A DNA stretch of 64,000 nucleotides, from the NCBI GenBank assembly GCA_046348855.1, contig JAXMDK010000006.1, positions 1-64,000 of the forward strand, read 5' to 3'. The notes below the pieces were generated by a model. That model did not search any database. It had not been told where the DNA came from and saw only the letters and a list, made by a program, of their open reading frames with translations. The position numbers and the translations under genes are program-made. Source of the stretch: TMP-24 sp046348855 (lineage in GTDB: Bacteria; Pseudomonadota; Alphaproteobacteria; Rhodobacterales; Rhodobacteraceae). Shown in pieces: positions 1 through 8,078 of this stretch; within the stretch, counting starts at the first letter, position 1, and each line of letters begins with the position of its first letter.

Positions 1-702
1 CGACGGATCGAGCATTTCGGTGAAATAGCGCCCGATGGTCAGCGAGTCGCCCTTCATGTCGATGTGCGCGTCCAACTGCGGCAGGCTGAAGCGTTCGTGG
101 GTAACGTAGTTCAACCCCCACATCGGCTTCAGCGCGAACTGGATCATCCCGGCCAAAGTCAGGCGAAAGGGAATGGAAAAGCCGGTGCGCAGGTCGCGTT
201 CGCGGTTGCCGCCGGTGATGCTGTCGACCGTCAGGACCATCACCCGGATGCCGCAGTCCTTGGCCTTCTGCATCATCGCCCGGTTCAGGCCGCGGTCCTT
301 GTGGAAGTAGAACTGGTAGACCTGTGGGTTCTTGTGGCGGCGGGCCAGCGTTTCCATCGACACGGTTCCCAGCGACGAGACCCCGAACATCGTGCCGAAC
401 TTCTCGGCGGCGGCGGCGGTGGCGTTCTCGCCCTGATGGTGAAAGAGCCGCTGGAGCGCGGTGGGCGACAGGTAGACCGGCAGGGCCAGCCTTTCGCCCA
501 TGACCGTCACCGACAGGTCGACTTCGTCCACCCCGGTCAGGACCGAGGGCAACAGGTCGCAGGCGTCGAAGGAAGCGCGGTTGCGGCGCTTCGTGACCTC
601 GTCGTCGGCGCCGCCGTCGATGTAGTCGAAGATCGGGCCGGGCAGCCGGCGATGGGCAAGCGAGCGGAAGTCGTGGAAATTGTGGCAGGCAGACAAGCGC
701 AT
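1..702 (-). CDS. lldD: L-lactate dehydrogenase, FMN-dependent (LldD family), 3'-truncated by window edge
   Basis: FMN-dependent alpha-hydroxy-acid dehydrogenase; family members oxidise L-lactate to pyruvate at the inner membrane and pass electrons to quinone. 234 codons are visible from an ATG at 702 and the frame is still open at base 1, so the catalytic C-terminal half lies outside. Visible landmarks are the N-terminal FDYIDGGADDE segment (about residues 25-34), the FMN-pocket stretch PVYLSPTALQ (about 75-84), and GVSSLGTVSMETLA. It follows the L-fucose dehydrogenase gene by 39 bases on the same strand. The oxidative L-fucose pathway ends in pyruvate plus L-lactate, so this gene probably consumes that L-lactate. 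Other 2-hydroxy acids remain possible because substrate-determining residues are not in view. Confidence 0.87.
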   Translation of the reverse strand, partial: MRLSACHNFHDFRSLAHRRLPGPIFDYIDGGADDEVTKRRNRASFDACDLLPSVLTGVDEVDLSVTVMGERLALPVYLSPTALQRLFHHQGENATAAAAEKFGTMFGVSSLGTVSMETLARRHKNPQVYQFYFHKDRGLNRAMMQKAKDCGIRVMVLTVDSITGGNRERDLRTGFSIPFRLTLAGMIQFALKPMWGLNYVTHERFSLPQLDAHIDMKGDSLTIGRYFTEMLDPS

Positions 703-741
703 GGCGGCGATTCCGGTCAGATGTCGGGGTGGCGGCTCGGG

Positions 742-1506
742 TCAGCGCCCGATCGCCCGGTCAAGATGCGTATAGCCTCCGTCGGGGAATATCCACTGGC
801 CGGTGGTGTGGCCGGACCTGTCTGACAGAAGAAAGGCGCAAGTGTCGGCGATTTCGCGCGCGGTGGTCATCCGGCCGCCCAAGGGAATGCGGTCGGTGAT
901 GCGGGCCAGCGCCGCCTCAGGGTCGGGCAGCGTGTCCAGCCAGCGGCGGTAAAGGGGCGTCATCACCTCGGCCACGACGATGGCGTTGACGCGGACGCCA
1001 TCGGGCAGGAACTCGACCGCCCATTCCCGCGTCAGGCCCAGTTGCGCCGCCTTGGCCGCGATATAGGCCGAGGTTCCGCCCTGGCCGGTCACCGCGGTCT
1101 TGGAACTGATGTTGACGATTGCGCCCTTGGTCGCGCGCAGGTCGTCGCGCAGGAGGTGGACCATCGTGTAGTAATGTACAAGGTTCTGGTTCAGGCTGGC
1201 GCGGAAGGTGTCCGGCCCCTTGTCGAGGCCCACCCCGTCGTTGGCGCCGGCATTGTTGACCAGCCCGTGCACCGCGCCATGCCGGGTGCGGACCTCGGCG
1301 ACCGCAGCCCGGCAGGCCGCGTCGTCGGACAGTTCGGCGGCGACGAAATCCCCCCCGGTGCGGGCCAGCCAGCCGGCATCGGGTGCCCGGCGCGCGACGA
1401 TCACCGGCTGCGCGCCCTCTTCGGCCAGGACCTCGGTGATCCCGGCGCCGATCCCCGAGCCGCCGCCGGTGACGATGACGACCTTGCCCTTCAGATGCAG
1501 GTCCAT
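742..1506 (-). CDS. L-fucose dehydrogenase, short-chain dehydrogenase/reductase
   Basis: A 254-residue classical SDR. It has the cofactor motif TGGGSGIG near residue 17, NNAG in the middle, and the catalytic Ser with YxxxK as YIAAK. The overall sequence (MDLHLKGKVVIVTGGGSG..., ISSKTAVTGQG, C-terminal FPDGGYTHLDRA) closely resembles, from memory, the Burkholderia multivorans SDR known as an L-fucose dehydrogenase. Expected reaction: L-fucose (and its 5-demethyl analogue D-arabinose) to the 1,5-lactone with NAD(P)+. The ATG at 1506 shares one base with the stop of the upstream dehydratase (TGATG), indicating translational coupling. In this locus it supplies the first catabolic step. The longer upstream extension of the frame is antisense-free but overlaps the dehydratase, so I reject it. 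Confidence 0.82.
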   Translation of the reverse strand: MDLHLKGKVVIVTGGGSGIGAGITEVLAEEGAQPVIVARRAPDAGWLARTGGDFVAAELSDDAACRAAVAEVRTRHGAVHGLVNNAGANDGVGLDKGPDTFRASLNQNLVHYYTMVHLLRDDLRATKGAIVNISSKTAVTGQGGTSAYIAAKAAQLGLTREWAVEFLPDGVRVNAIVVAEVMTPLYRRWLDTLPDPEAALARITDRIPLGGRMTTAREIADTCAFLLSDRSGHTTGQWIFPDGGYTHLDRAIGR

Positions 1507-2783
1507 CAGGCGCCCCCGAAGCGGTAGGTTTCCAGGGATTCCGGCTTCATCTCGATTGAAAAGCCGGGCTGGGCTGGCGGCATGTAGGCGGCGTTGCGGA
1601 TCAGGCAGGGGTCGCGGAAATGTTCGTGCAGGTGGTCGACATATTCGATCACCCGACCCTCGCGGGTCCCGGCGATACACAGATAGTCGATCATCGACAT
1701 GTGCTGGACATATTCGCACAGGCCGACGCCGCCGGCGTGCGGGCAGACCTTCAGCCCGTATTTCGCCGCCATCAGCATCACCGCCAGCACCTCGTTCAGG
1801 CCGCCCAGCCGGCAGCTGTCGATCTGCACCACGTCGATGGCGCCGCGCATGATGAGCTGCTTGAAGATGATGCGGTTCTGGCACATCTCGCCGGTGGCGA
1901 CCTGAACCGGGGCGACGGCTTCGCGAATCTTGCGGTGCCCCTCGATGTCGTCGGGGCTGGTCGGTTCCTCGATGAACCAGGGCTTGGCGAAGGCGAGCTT
2001 CCTGACCCAGTCGATCGCCTGATCGACCTCCCAGACCTGGTTGGCGTCGATCATCAAGTTGACGTCGGGGCCGACCGTTTCGCGGGCGATGGTCAGGCGG
2101 CGGATGTCGTCGTCCAGATCGCGGCCGACCTTCATCTTGATGTAGCGGAACCCGGCGTCGACCGCCTCGCGGCAGAGGCGGCGGAGCTTGGCGTCCTCAT
2201 AGCCGAGCCAGCCGGCGGATGTGGTATAGCAGGGATAACCTTCGGCCTTCAGGGTGGCCACCCGCGCTTCTTTGCCCTCGGCCTGGCGGGTAAGGAAGTC
2301 CAGCGCCCATTCCGGCGTGATGCAGTCGGTCAGGTAGCGGAAATCGATGCAGCGCACCAGTTCGGCGGGGCTCATCTCGGCCACCAGTTGCCACACCGGT
2401 TTGCCCGCCGACTTGGCCCACAGGTCCCAGGCCGCGTTCACCACCGCGCCGGTCGCCAGGTGGATCGCGCCCTTGTCCGGCCCGATCCAGCGCAGCTGGC
2501 TGTCGCCGGTGACATGGTGCCAGAAACGGCCCATGTCGGCGGCGATCCAGTCAAGCTCCAGCCCGACCACCAGCGGACGCAGCGCTTCGATTGCCGCGAC
2601 GCAGATTTCGTTGCCGCGGCCGATGGTGAAGGTCAGCCCGTGGCCCTGGTGCGGGCCGTCGGTTTCCAGGATGACATAGGCGGCCGAATAGTCCGGGTCG
2701 GGGTTCATCGCGTCCGAACCGTCCAGATGCCGGCTGGTCGGAAAGCGCACGTCGATGGTGCGCAGGCCGGTGATCCTTGTCAT
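1506..2783 (-). CDS. fucD: L-fuconate dehydratase, enolase superfamily
   Basis: A 425-residue enolase-superfamily acid-sugar dehydratase matching the Xanthomonas L-fuconate dehydratase type. It removes water from L-fuconate to give 2-keto-3-deoxy-L-fuconate with Mg2+. Visible active-site set: K216 and K218 in IKMKVG, metal ligands D246 (IDAN), E272 (IEEP) and E299 (TGE), the histidine in PHAGG near 349, and a late glutamate in VIEYVDHLHE. The numbering is offset by two from what I recall for the Xanthomonas enzyme. Start ATG at 2783 overlaps the upstream hydrolase stop by four bases (ATGA), and its own stop overlaps the next start. D-arabinonate is a plausible second substrate. Confidence 0.9.
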   Translation of the reverse strand: MTRITGLRTIDVRFPTSRHLDGSDAMNPDPDYSAAYVILETDGPHQGHGLTFTIGRGNEICVAAIEALRPLVVGLELDWIAADMGRFWHHVTGDSQLRWIGPDKGAIHLATGAVVNAAWDLWAKSAGKPVWQLVAEMSPAELVRCIDFRYLTDCITPEWALDFLTRQAEGKEARVATLKAEGYPCYTTSAGWLGYEDAKLRRLCREAVDAGFRYIKMKVGRDLDDDIRRLTIARETVGPDVNLMIDANQVWEVDQAIDWVRKLAFAKPWFIEEPTSPDDIEGHRKIREAVAPVQVATGEMCQNRIIFKQLIMRGAIDVVQIDSCRLGGLNEVLAVMLMAAKYGLKVCPHAGGVGLCEYVQHMSMIDYLCIAGTREGRVIEYVDHLHEHFRDPCLIRNAAYMPPAQPGFSIEMKPESLETYRFGGA

Positions 2784-3619
2784 GTCCTGACCACCCTTTG
2801 TGTCTGTTCGCCCAGCCCTTCGATGCCCAGGCGCATGACCTCGCCGCCCTTGAGATAGACCGGCGGCTTCTGCCCCAGCCCGACGCCCGGCGGTGTGCCG
2901 GTGGAAATCACGTCGCCCGGTTGCAGCGACATGAATTGCGACAGGTAGGAAATCAGGTGGGCAACGCCGAAAATCATCGTCGCGGTCGATCCGTTCTGGA
3001 AGCGGCGGCCATCGACATCCAGCCACATCTTCAGGTTCTGCACGTCGCCCGCCTCGTCCGGCGTGACCAGCCAGGGGCCGATGGGGCCGAAGGTGTCGCA
3101 GCCCTTGCCCTTGTCCCAGGTGCCGCCGCGTTCGATCTGCCATTCGCGCTCGCTGACGTCGTTGATGACGCAGTAGCCTGCGACATGGTCGAGCGCCTCG
3201 GCTTCGGCGATGTACTTGCCGCCCTTGCCGATCACCACGCCCAGCTCGACCTCCCAGTCGGTCTTGACCGAGCCGCGCGGGATTTCCACGTCGTCGTCGG
3301 GGCCGCAGATGGCGCTGGTCCATTTGGCGAAGACGATAGGTTCCTTGGGGATGGCGGCGCCGGTTTCGGCGGCATGGTCGGCGTAGTTCAGCCCGATGCA
3401 GATGAACTTGCCCACCGCGCCGACGCAAGGGCCAAGGCGGGGTGTCCCCTCGACGCGCGGCAGGCGCGCCGGGTCGAGCGCGGCCAGCCGGGCCAGGCCT
3501 GCGGGCGTCAGCACCTCGCCGGCGATGTCGTCCACCTGGGCCGACAGATCGCGGAGGACGCCGGCGTCCAGCAGCCCCGGCTTTTCGCGGCCCTTCGGAC
3601 CATAGCGCAGCAGTTTCAT
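2780..3619 (-). CDS. 2,4-diketo-3-deoxy-L-fuconate hydrolase, fumarylacetoacetate hydrolase family
   Basis: A 279-residue FAH-family protein beginning MKLLRYGPKGREKPG. Visible features are the GKFICIGLNYADHAAE entry, the metal-binding acidic residues of DWEVELGVVIGKGG, and the C-terminal STGTPPGVGLG motif typical of the family. In the oxidative L-fucose route this family cleaves 2,4-diketo-3-deoxy-L-fuconate to pyruvate and L-lactate; the flanking fucD, fucose dehydrogenase and keto-deoxy-fuconate dehydrogenase support that assignment. I chose ATG 3619 because similarity begins there; an 18-codon upstream extension crosses a hairpin and lacks family resemblance. The gene overlaps fucD by four bases. 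A generic FAH hydrolase with another substrate is the alternative. Confidence 0.82.
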   Translation of the reverse strand: MKLLRYGPKGREKPGLLDAGVLRDLSAQVDDIAGEVLTPAGLARLAALDPARLPRVEGTPRLGPCVGAVGKFICIGLNYADHAAETGAAIPKEPIVFAKWTSAICGPDDDVEIPRGSVKTDWEVELGVVIGKGGKYIAEAEALDHVAGYCVINDVSEREWQIERGGTWDKGKGCDTFGPIGPWLVTPDEAGDVQNLKMWLDVDGRRFQNGSTATMIFGVAHLISYLSQFMSLQPGDVISTGTPPGVGLGQKPPVYLKGGEVMRLGIEGLGEQTQRVVRT

Positions 3620-3640
3620 GTCTTCCTCATCCGGTAGGTG

Positions 3641-3663
3641 CGGGGGGCGGCGGGCGCCCCCCG
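3641..3663 (-). repeat. GC hairpin after the sugar-binding-protein gene
   Basis: Perfect 9-bp inverted repeat CGGGGGGCG with a five-base loop in the 56-base gap between the binding-protein gene and the FAH hydrolase gene. No T-run follows on the minus strand. Such hairpins behind a binding-protein gene often protect its mRNA end and let it be made in excess over downstream enzymes. That role is inferred. Confidence 0.6.
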
Positions 3664-3675
3664 TCTTGCTCACTG

Positions 3676-4620
3676 TCAGTCGTAGAGAACCGCGGCGATC
3701 TTCGGATCGTCGATGTTGGTCTTGTCGTACCAGTAGAAGCCGGTATCGATCTTCTTCTCGACCGGCTCGCCCTTGGCGGCGGCGACGGCGGCCTTTACCG
3801 TCTCGTAGCCGATGCCGACCGGGTTCTGGGTGATGGCGCCGGCCATGGTGCCGTCGCGGATCGCATCCTTCTGGGCCTTGCCGGAATCGTAGCCGACGAT
3901 CACCACATGGGCGCCGGCTTCCTTCACCCCGTTCACCACACCAATGGCCGAGCCTTCGTTGGTGCCGAAGATGCCCTTGATGTCGGGGTTGGCGGTCAGG
4001 ATCGCCTTGGTGATCTCGGTCGATTTCAGCTGGTCGCCGCCGCCATATTCGATGGTGACGATCTCGACCTTGGGATGGGCTTCCTTCATGCGGTTGGCGA
4101 AGCCGTCGCGCCGGTCGACGCCGGTGCGCGAGGTCTGGTCGTGGGCGACGATGGCGACCTTGCCCTCGTCGCCGATCAAGGCGGCCATCTTGTCGGCGGC
4201 CAGCGCGGCGGCCGCGACATTGTCGGTGGCGGCGGTGGCCAGCGGGATGTCACTGTCGACGCCCGAGTCGAAGGCGATGACCGGGATGCCCGCATCCTTG
4301 GCCTGTTGCAGCAGCGGGATCGCCGCCTGGCTGTCCAGTGCGGCAAAGCCGATTGCCGCCGGTTTCTTGGCAAGAGCCGCGGCCAGCATGTCGATCTGCT
4401 TGTCGACCTGGCTTTCGTTGTCGGGGCCCTCGAACGTCACGTCGACGCCCAGGTCGGCGGCGGCCTTGTCGGCGCCGGCCTTGACCGCCTGCCAGAACTG
4501 ATGCTGGAACCCTTTCGAGATCAGCGGGATGTAGAGCTTGTCTGCGGCCTGCGCGAGCGGCGCGACCGCCACGAAGGACAGCGCGGCGGCAGCGCCGAGC
4601 AGGGTGCGTCTGGTGAACAT
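3676..4620 (-). CDS. Sugar ABC transporter periplasmic substrate-binding protein (RbsB family)
   Basis: A 314-residue type I periplasmic binding protein. The signal peptide covers about residues 1-25 (twin arginine, hydrophobic core, cleavage near AQA-ADKLYIPL). The mature part has ribose/galactose-binding-protein features: ISKGFQHQFWQAVKAG, NESQVDKQIDMLAAAL, the hinge GFAALDS, and VIVGYDSG. ATG 4620 is preferred to two in-frame upstream ATGs because a GGAGG sits five bases before it. It lies in the same operon as a permease, a two-domain ATPase and the L-fucose enzymes, so L-fucose or a related 6-deoxy/pentose sugar is the probable ligand (inference). Confidence 0.88.
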   Translation of the reverse strand: MFTRRTLLGAAAALSFVAVAPLAQAADKLYIPLISKGFQHQFWQAVKAGADKAAADLGVDVTFEGPDNESQVDKQIDMLAAALAKKPAAIGFAALDSQAAIPLLQQAKDAGIPVIAFDSGVDSDIPLATAATDNVAAAALAADKMAALIGDEGKVAIVAHDQTSRTGVDRRDGFANRMKEAHPKVEIVTIEYGGGDQLKSTEITKAILTANPDIKGIFGTNEGSAIGVVNGVKEAGAHVVIVGYDSGKAQKDAIRDGTMAGAITQNPVGIGYETVKAAVAAAKGEPVEKKIDTGFYWYDKTNIDDPKIAAVLYD

Positions 4621-4686
4621 CTTTACCTCCATCTTGTTCACGAACGTCAGGAAAGGTGGCGGGCGGACGGGCCGCGCGCCGGTCGT

Positions 4687-5685
4687 TCAAACCGTGCGGC
4701 CACGGCGCAACTGGTCGGCGTAGACCGCGACGATGATGATGGCGCCGGTCACGACGGTCTGCCATTCCGGCGCCACCGACAGGACGCGCAGGCCGTTGGT
4801 CAGCACCGACATGATCAGCGCCCCGATCAGCGTGCCAAGGATCGTGCCCCGGCCGCCGGCCAGCGAGGTGCCGCCGATGACGACGGCGGCGATGGCCTCC
4901 AGCTCGTAACCCAGCCCCAGCGCCGGCTGGGCACTGTTGATGCGGCTGGCGATCAGTACGCCGGCGATGCCGCAGATCGCGCCCGACAGCGCATAGATCG
5001 CCATTTTCCAGGCGGCGGTGTTCACACCCGACAGCCGCACCGCCTCTTCGTTAGATCCGAGCGCGAAAGTGTAGCGGCCCAGGACGGTGCGCGACAGAAC
5101 ATAGGCGACCGCGCCCGCGACCAGGAACAGGATCAGGACGCCGTTCGGCACCGGAAACTCGGGGATGACGGCGCCGATCAGCGAGCCCTGGGCGATCAGG
5201 TTGAAGCCGGGGGTCGAGTTGAAATAGATCGGCTTCGCCCCGGTCACGATCAGCGACAGGCCCTTCAGCATCAGCATCATGCCCAACGTTGCGATGAAGG
5301 GCGGGATCTTCATCCGCGCGATAAAGGTGCCCGAGATCAGGCCGCAGAGCGCGCCGGTGGCGATCGCGGCAAGAATGCCCACCGGCAGCGGCATGCCCCA
5401 CCAGGTCAGCACGACCCCGGCCATGACCGAACAGAAGGTCATCAGCGTGCCGATCGACAGGTCGATCCCGCCGGTGATGATGATCAGCGTTACGCCCACC
5501 GCCAGAACCCCGTTGACCGAGGTGGCCTGCAGGATCGCCATGATATTGGCGACCTGGAAGAAGTTCGGGCTGGCCAGCGAAAAGCCGACCACCAGGGCGA
5601 TCAGGCTGGCAAAGGCCAGAAGCTTCTGTTGCGCCCCTCCGCCGCTGCGGACGGCGGGCACCGGCTTGGCGGTGGTCGTGGTCAT
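4687..5685 (-). CDS. Sugar ABC transporter permease (RbsC family)
   Basis: A 332-residue very hydrophobic inner-membrane protein with about 8-10 predicted membrane segments after a short polar N-terminus (MTTTTAKPVPAV). It carries the RbsC/AraH-family stretches GGIDLSIGTLMTF, NFFQVANIMAIL and the cytoplasmic coupling loop GGTSLAGGRGTILGT. It would form the homodimeric channel for the adjacent binding protein and ATPase. Its ATG at 5685 overlaps the ATPase stop by four bases (ATGA). It belongs to the L-fucose operon; the transported sugar is inferred from that context only. Confidence 0.9.
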   Translation of the reverse strand: MTTTTAKPVPAVRSGGGAQQKLLAFASLIALVVGFSLASPNFFQVANIMAILQATSVNGVLAVGVTLIIITGGIDLSIGTLMTFCSVMAGVVLTWWGMPLPVGILAAIATGALCGLISGTFIARMKIPPFIATLGMMLMLKGLSLIVTGAKPIYFNSTPGFNLIAQGSLIGAVIPEFPVPNGVLILFLVAGAVAYVLSRTVLGRYTFALGSNEEAVRLSGVNTAAWKMAIYALSGAICGIAGVLIASRINSAQPALGLGYELEAIAAVVIGGTSLAGGRGTILGTLIGALIMSVLTNGLRVLSVAPEWQTVVTGAIIIVAVYADQLRRGRTV

Positions 5686-7196
5686 GCGGCCTCTCCTTCA
5701 GCCAGGCTGTCGCGCTTGGTCGCCAGCACCATGATTTCCTCCTGCGTGGCACCGCCGGGCAGGAAGCCGGTCAGGCGCCCCTCGCACATCACCGCGATCC
5801 GGTGCGACAGGCGCAGGATTTCGGGCAGTTCGCTAGAAATGACGATGATCGCCTTGCCGTCGGCGGCCAGAGATTCGAGCAGGCGGTGGATTTCGGCCTT
5901 GGCGCCCACGTCGATGCCGCGCGTCGGTTCGTCGAAGATCAGGATGTCGCAGTCGCGCAGCAGCCACTTGGCGATCACCACCTTCTGCTGGTTGCCGCCC
6001 GACAGAAGCCGCACTTCCTGCGCGTCGGACGGGGTGCGGATCGCCAGCCGGGCGATGTAGTCGCGGGCAACCTCGCCGAGCTTCGCCTCGTCGATCCGGC
6101 CGAGCGCGTCGGAATAGCGCGGCAGGCTGGCCAGCGCGATGTTGGCGCGCACGTCCATGCCGAGCGCCAGTCCGAACTGCTTGCGATCCTCGGACAGATA
6201 GCCGATCCCGGCGCGTACCGCCTGTTCGGGGCTGGCGATGCGGCGGTGGCGGCCATGCACGATGATCTCGCCGCCCGTGCGGGGGTCGGCGCCGAAGATC
6301 AGCCGCGCCAGTTCGGTGCGGCCGGCGCCCATCAGCCCGGCGAACCCGAGGATCTCGCCCTTCTTCAGGCTGAAGCTCACGTCGCGCACGGCGCGGCCGC
6401 GGCTGAGGTGCCGCACCTCGAGCGCGGTTTCGGCCGCCGTCAAGTCGGGGATGCGCACGGTCTCGTCGGTCAGTTCGCGCCCGACCATCATGGCGATGAT
6501 GCGCGCGATAGGCGTATCGGCGGCTTCGACCGTTCCCACCCAGGCGCCGTCGCGCATGACCGTCACCCGGTCGGCGATGCGCCTGATCTCGTCCATCTTG
6601 TGGCTGATGTAGACGATGCCCACGCCTTCGGCGCGCAGCTGGCGGATGATGCGGAACAACTCGGCGATCTCGGCGTCGTTCAGCGCGGCGGTGGGTTCGT
6701 CCATGACCAGCACCCGCGAGCGGTGCGACAGCGCCTTGGCGATCTCGACCATCTGCTGGCGGGCGATGGTCAGGCCCTCGACCGGGGTACGCGGGTCCAT
6801 CGCGACGTTCATGCTGGCGAAGAGGGCGGCGGCATCGGCGTTCAGGCGGGCCTCGTCCAGCCGGCCGAAGGATTTGCGCGGCTCGCGCCCGATGAAGATG
6901 TTCTGGGCGACGGTCAGATCCTTCATCAGCGCCAGTTCCTGGTGGATGATGCTGATGCCCAGATCCTGTGCGGCGCGCGGGCTGGGCACCGTCACCTCGG
7001 CACCGCCGACCAGAATGCGCCCGGCGCCGGGCTGATAGACCCCTGACAGGACCTTCATCAGCGTCGACTTGCCGGCGCCGTTCTCGCCCATCAGCGCATG
7101 GACCTCGCCGGCGCGCAGGTCGAAGTTCACCGCCTTCAGCGCATGAACGCCGGGAAAGCGCATGTCGATGCCGTCCATCCGAACAAGGTCGCTCAT
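5682..7196 (-). CDS. Sugar ABC transporter ATPase, two nucleotide-binding domains (RbsA family)
   Basis: A 504-residue tandem ABC ATPase of the ribose/galactose/xylose importer type. Domain 1 has Walker A GENGAGKST (about residue 37) and Walker B VLVMDEPTAALND. Domain 2 has the usual degenerate P-loop GLMGAGRTE, a signature LLSGGNQQKVVIAKW and Walker B ILIFDEPTRGIDVG. Start ATG 7196 follows a GGGGAGGGGG Shine-Dalgarno tract; the longer upstream frame would run into the next gene. It is second in the operon, 26 bases after the keto-deoxy-fuconate dehydrogenase stop, and powers L-fucose-type uptake (substrate inferred). Confidence 0.92.
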   Translation of the reverse strand: MSDLVRMDGIDMRFPGVHALKAVNFDLRAGEVHALMGENGAGKSTLMKVLSGVYQPGAGRILVGGAEVTVPSPRAAQDLGISIIHQELALMKDLTVAQNIFIGREPRKSFGRLDEARLNADAAALFASMNVAMDPRTPVEGLTIARQQMVEIAKALSHRSRVLVMDEPTAALNDAEIAELFRIIRQLRAEGVGIVYISHKMDEIRRIADRVTVMRDGAWVGTVEAADTPIARIIAMMVGRELTDETVRIPDLTAAETALEVRHLSRGRAVRDVSFSLKKGEILGFAGLMGAGRTELARLIFGADPRTGGEIIVHGRHRRIASPEQAVRAGIGYLSEDRKQFGLALGMDVRANIALASLPRYSDALGRIDEAKLGEVARDYIARLAIRTPSDAQEVRLLSGGNQQKVVIAKWLLRDCDILIFDEPTRGIDVGAKAEIHRLLESLAADGKAIIVISSELPEILRLSHRIAVMCEGRLTGFLPGGATQEEIMVLATKRDSLAEGEAA

Positions 7197-7222
7197 GCTT
7201 CCCCCTCCCCCCCGGGCGGCGT

Positions 7223-7960
7223 TCAGATCGTGACGCCGCCGTCGACAAGAACCGCCTGCCCCGAGACGAAGCGGCTTTCGTCGGACAGAAGATAGACCAC
7301 CATCGGCACGATGTCCTCGACGGCGGCGAGCCGCCCCATCGGCTGACGGGCGATGAAGTCCTTTTCCGCCTGTACCGGATCGGCTGCCGCGGCAATCCGG
7401 CCGCGCAGGCTGGGCGTGTCCACCGTGGCCGGGCACAGCGCGTTGGCGCGAATCCCCTGGCGGACGAAATCGGCGGCGATGGCCTTGGTCAGGCCGATGA
7501 CCGCCGCCTTGGTGGCGCCATAGGCGGTGCGGTTCGGAAAGCCCTTCACCGACGAGGCGACCGAGGCCATGTTCAGGATGCTGGCGGTACCGGTCTCGGC
7601 CGCCCGGGCGATCATTCCCGGCAGGCAGGCCCGGGTCAGGCGCATCATCGCGGTCACGTTCAGATCGAAGCTGAAGGCCCAGTCGCGGTCAGTCAGGTCG
7701 AGGATGGTGCCGTTGGCGACGAAGCCCGCGCAGTTGAACAACCCATCCAGGCGTCCGACACGCTCGGCGGTCTGCGCCACGGCCCCGGCATCGGTCACGT
7801 CGAAGGGCCAGGTCTCGATCCCGTCCAGCCCGTCCAGCAGGTCGGCATTCAGGTCGGTGGCGAACACCCGCGCGCCTTCGGCGGCGCAAGCGATGGCGCT
7901 GGCCCGGCCGATGCCCTGTCCGGCCGCCGTGATCAGGATGGTCTTTCCCGCAAGCCGCAT
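7223..7960 (-). CDS. 2-keto-3-deoxy-L-fuconate dehydrogenase, SDR
   Basis: A 245-residue SDR beginning MRLAGKTILITAAGQGIGRAS, with catalytic Ser and YGATK. The N-terminal TAAGQGIG variant and C-terminal SGQAVLVDGGVTI are characteristic, as I recall, of Xanthomonas-type 2-keto-3-deoxy-L-fuconate 4-dehydrogenase and its BDH2/DHRS6 relatives. It would oxidise 2-keto-3-deoxy-L-fuconate to the 2,4-diketo acid with NAD+. ATG 7960 follows a clear GGAGGGG ribosome site; an upstream alternative reading through the operator is rejected. It is the first gene of the L-fucose operon and is divergent from the IclR regulator. Confidence 0.82.
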   Translation of the reverse strand: MRLAGKTILITAAGQGIGRASAIACAAEGARVFATDLNADLLDGLDGIETWPFDVTDAGAVAQTAERVGRLDGLFNCAGFVANGTILDLTDRDWAFSFDLNVTAMMRLTRACLPGMIARAAETGTASILNMASVASSVKGFPNRTAYGATKAAVIGLTKAIAADFVRQGIRANALCPATVDTPSLRGRIAAAADPVQAEKDFIARQPMGRLAAVEDIVPMVVYLLSDESRFVSGQAVLVDGGVTI

Positions 7961-7982
7961 CGAGCCCCTCCCGTTACACAAA

Positions 7983-8015
7983 ATTCGTATGTGAATGATG
8001 TATTCACAGATGAAT
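7983..8015. promoter_or_regulatory. 33-bp inverted-repeat operator, probable IclR-family binding site
   Basis: Two arms of the form ATTCnTnTGTGAAT and its complement ATTCACAnAnGAAT are separated by five bases. Twelve of 14 positions in each arm are symmetric. It lies in the 118-base gap between the divergent L-fucose operon and the IclR gene, 23 bases upstream of the operon's first ATG. A TTGACG at 8018-8023 beside it could be a -35 element toward the regulator, but no convincing -10 follows. Placement suggests repression of both directions (inference). Confidence 0.7.
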
Positions 8016-8078
8016 AGTTGACGCAACAGGAATCTTTCGCTCGATTGAGGCAGCGCCAGTAACCGACACGAGACTGCA

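Noticed and set aside
3442..6060. Very long plus-strand open frame (over 870 codons) across the first ABC transporter.
   Set aside because: It is antisense to four recognisable genes, has Arg/Gly/Asp-heavy low-complexity composition, and no family features. It is a by-product of high GC and biased codon use.
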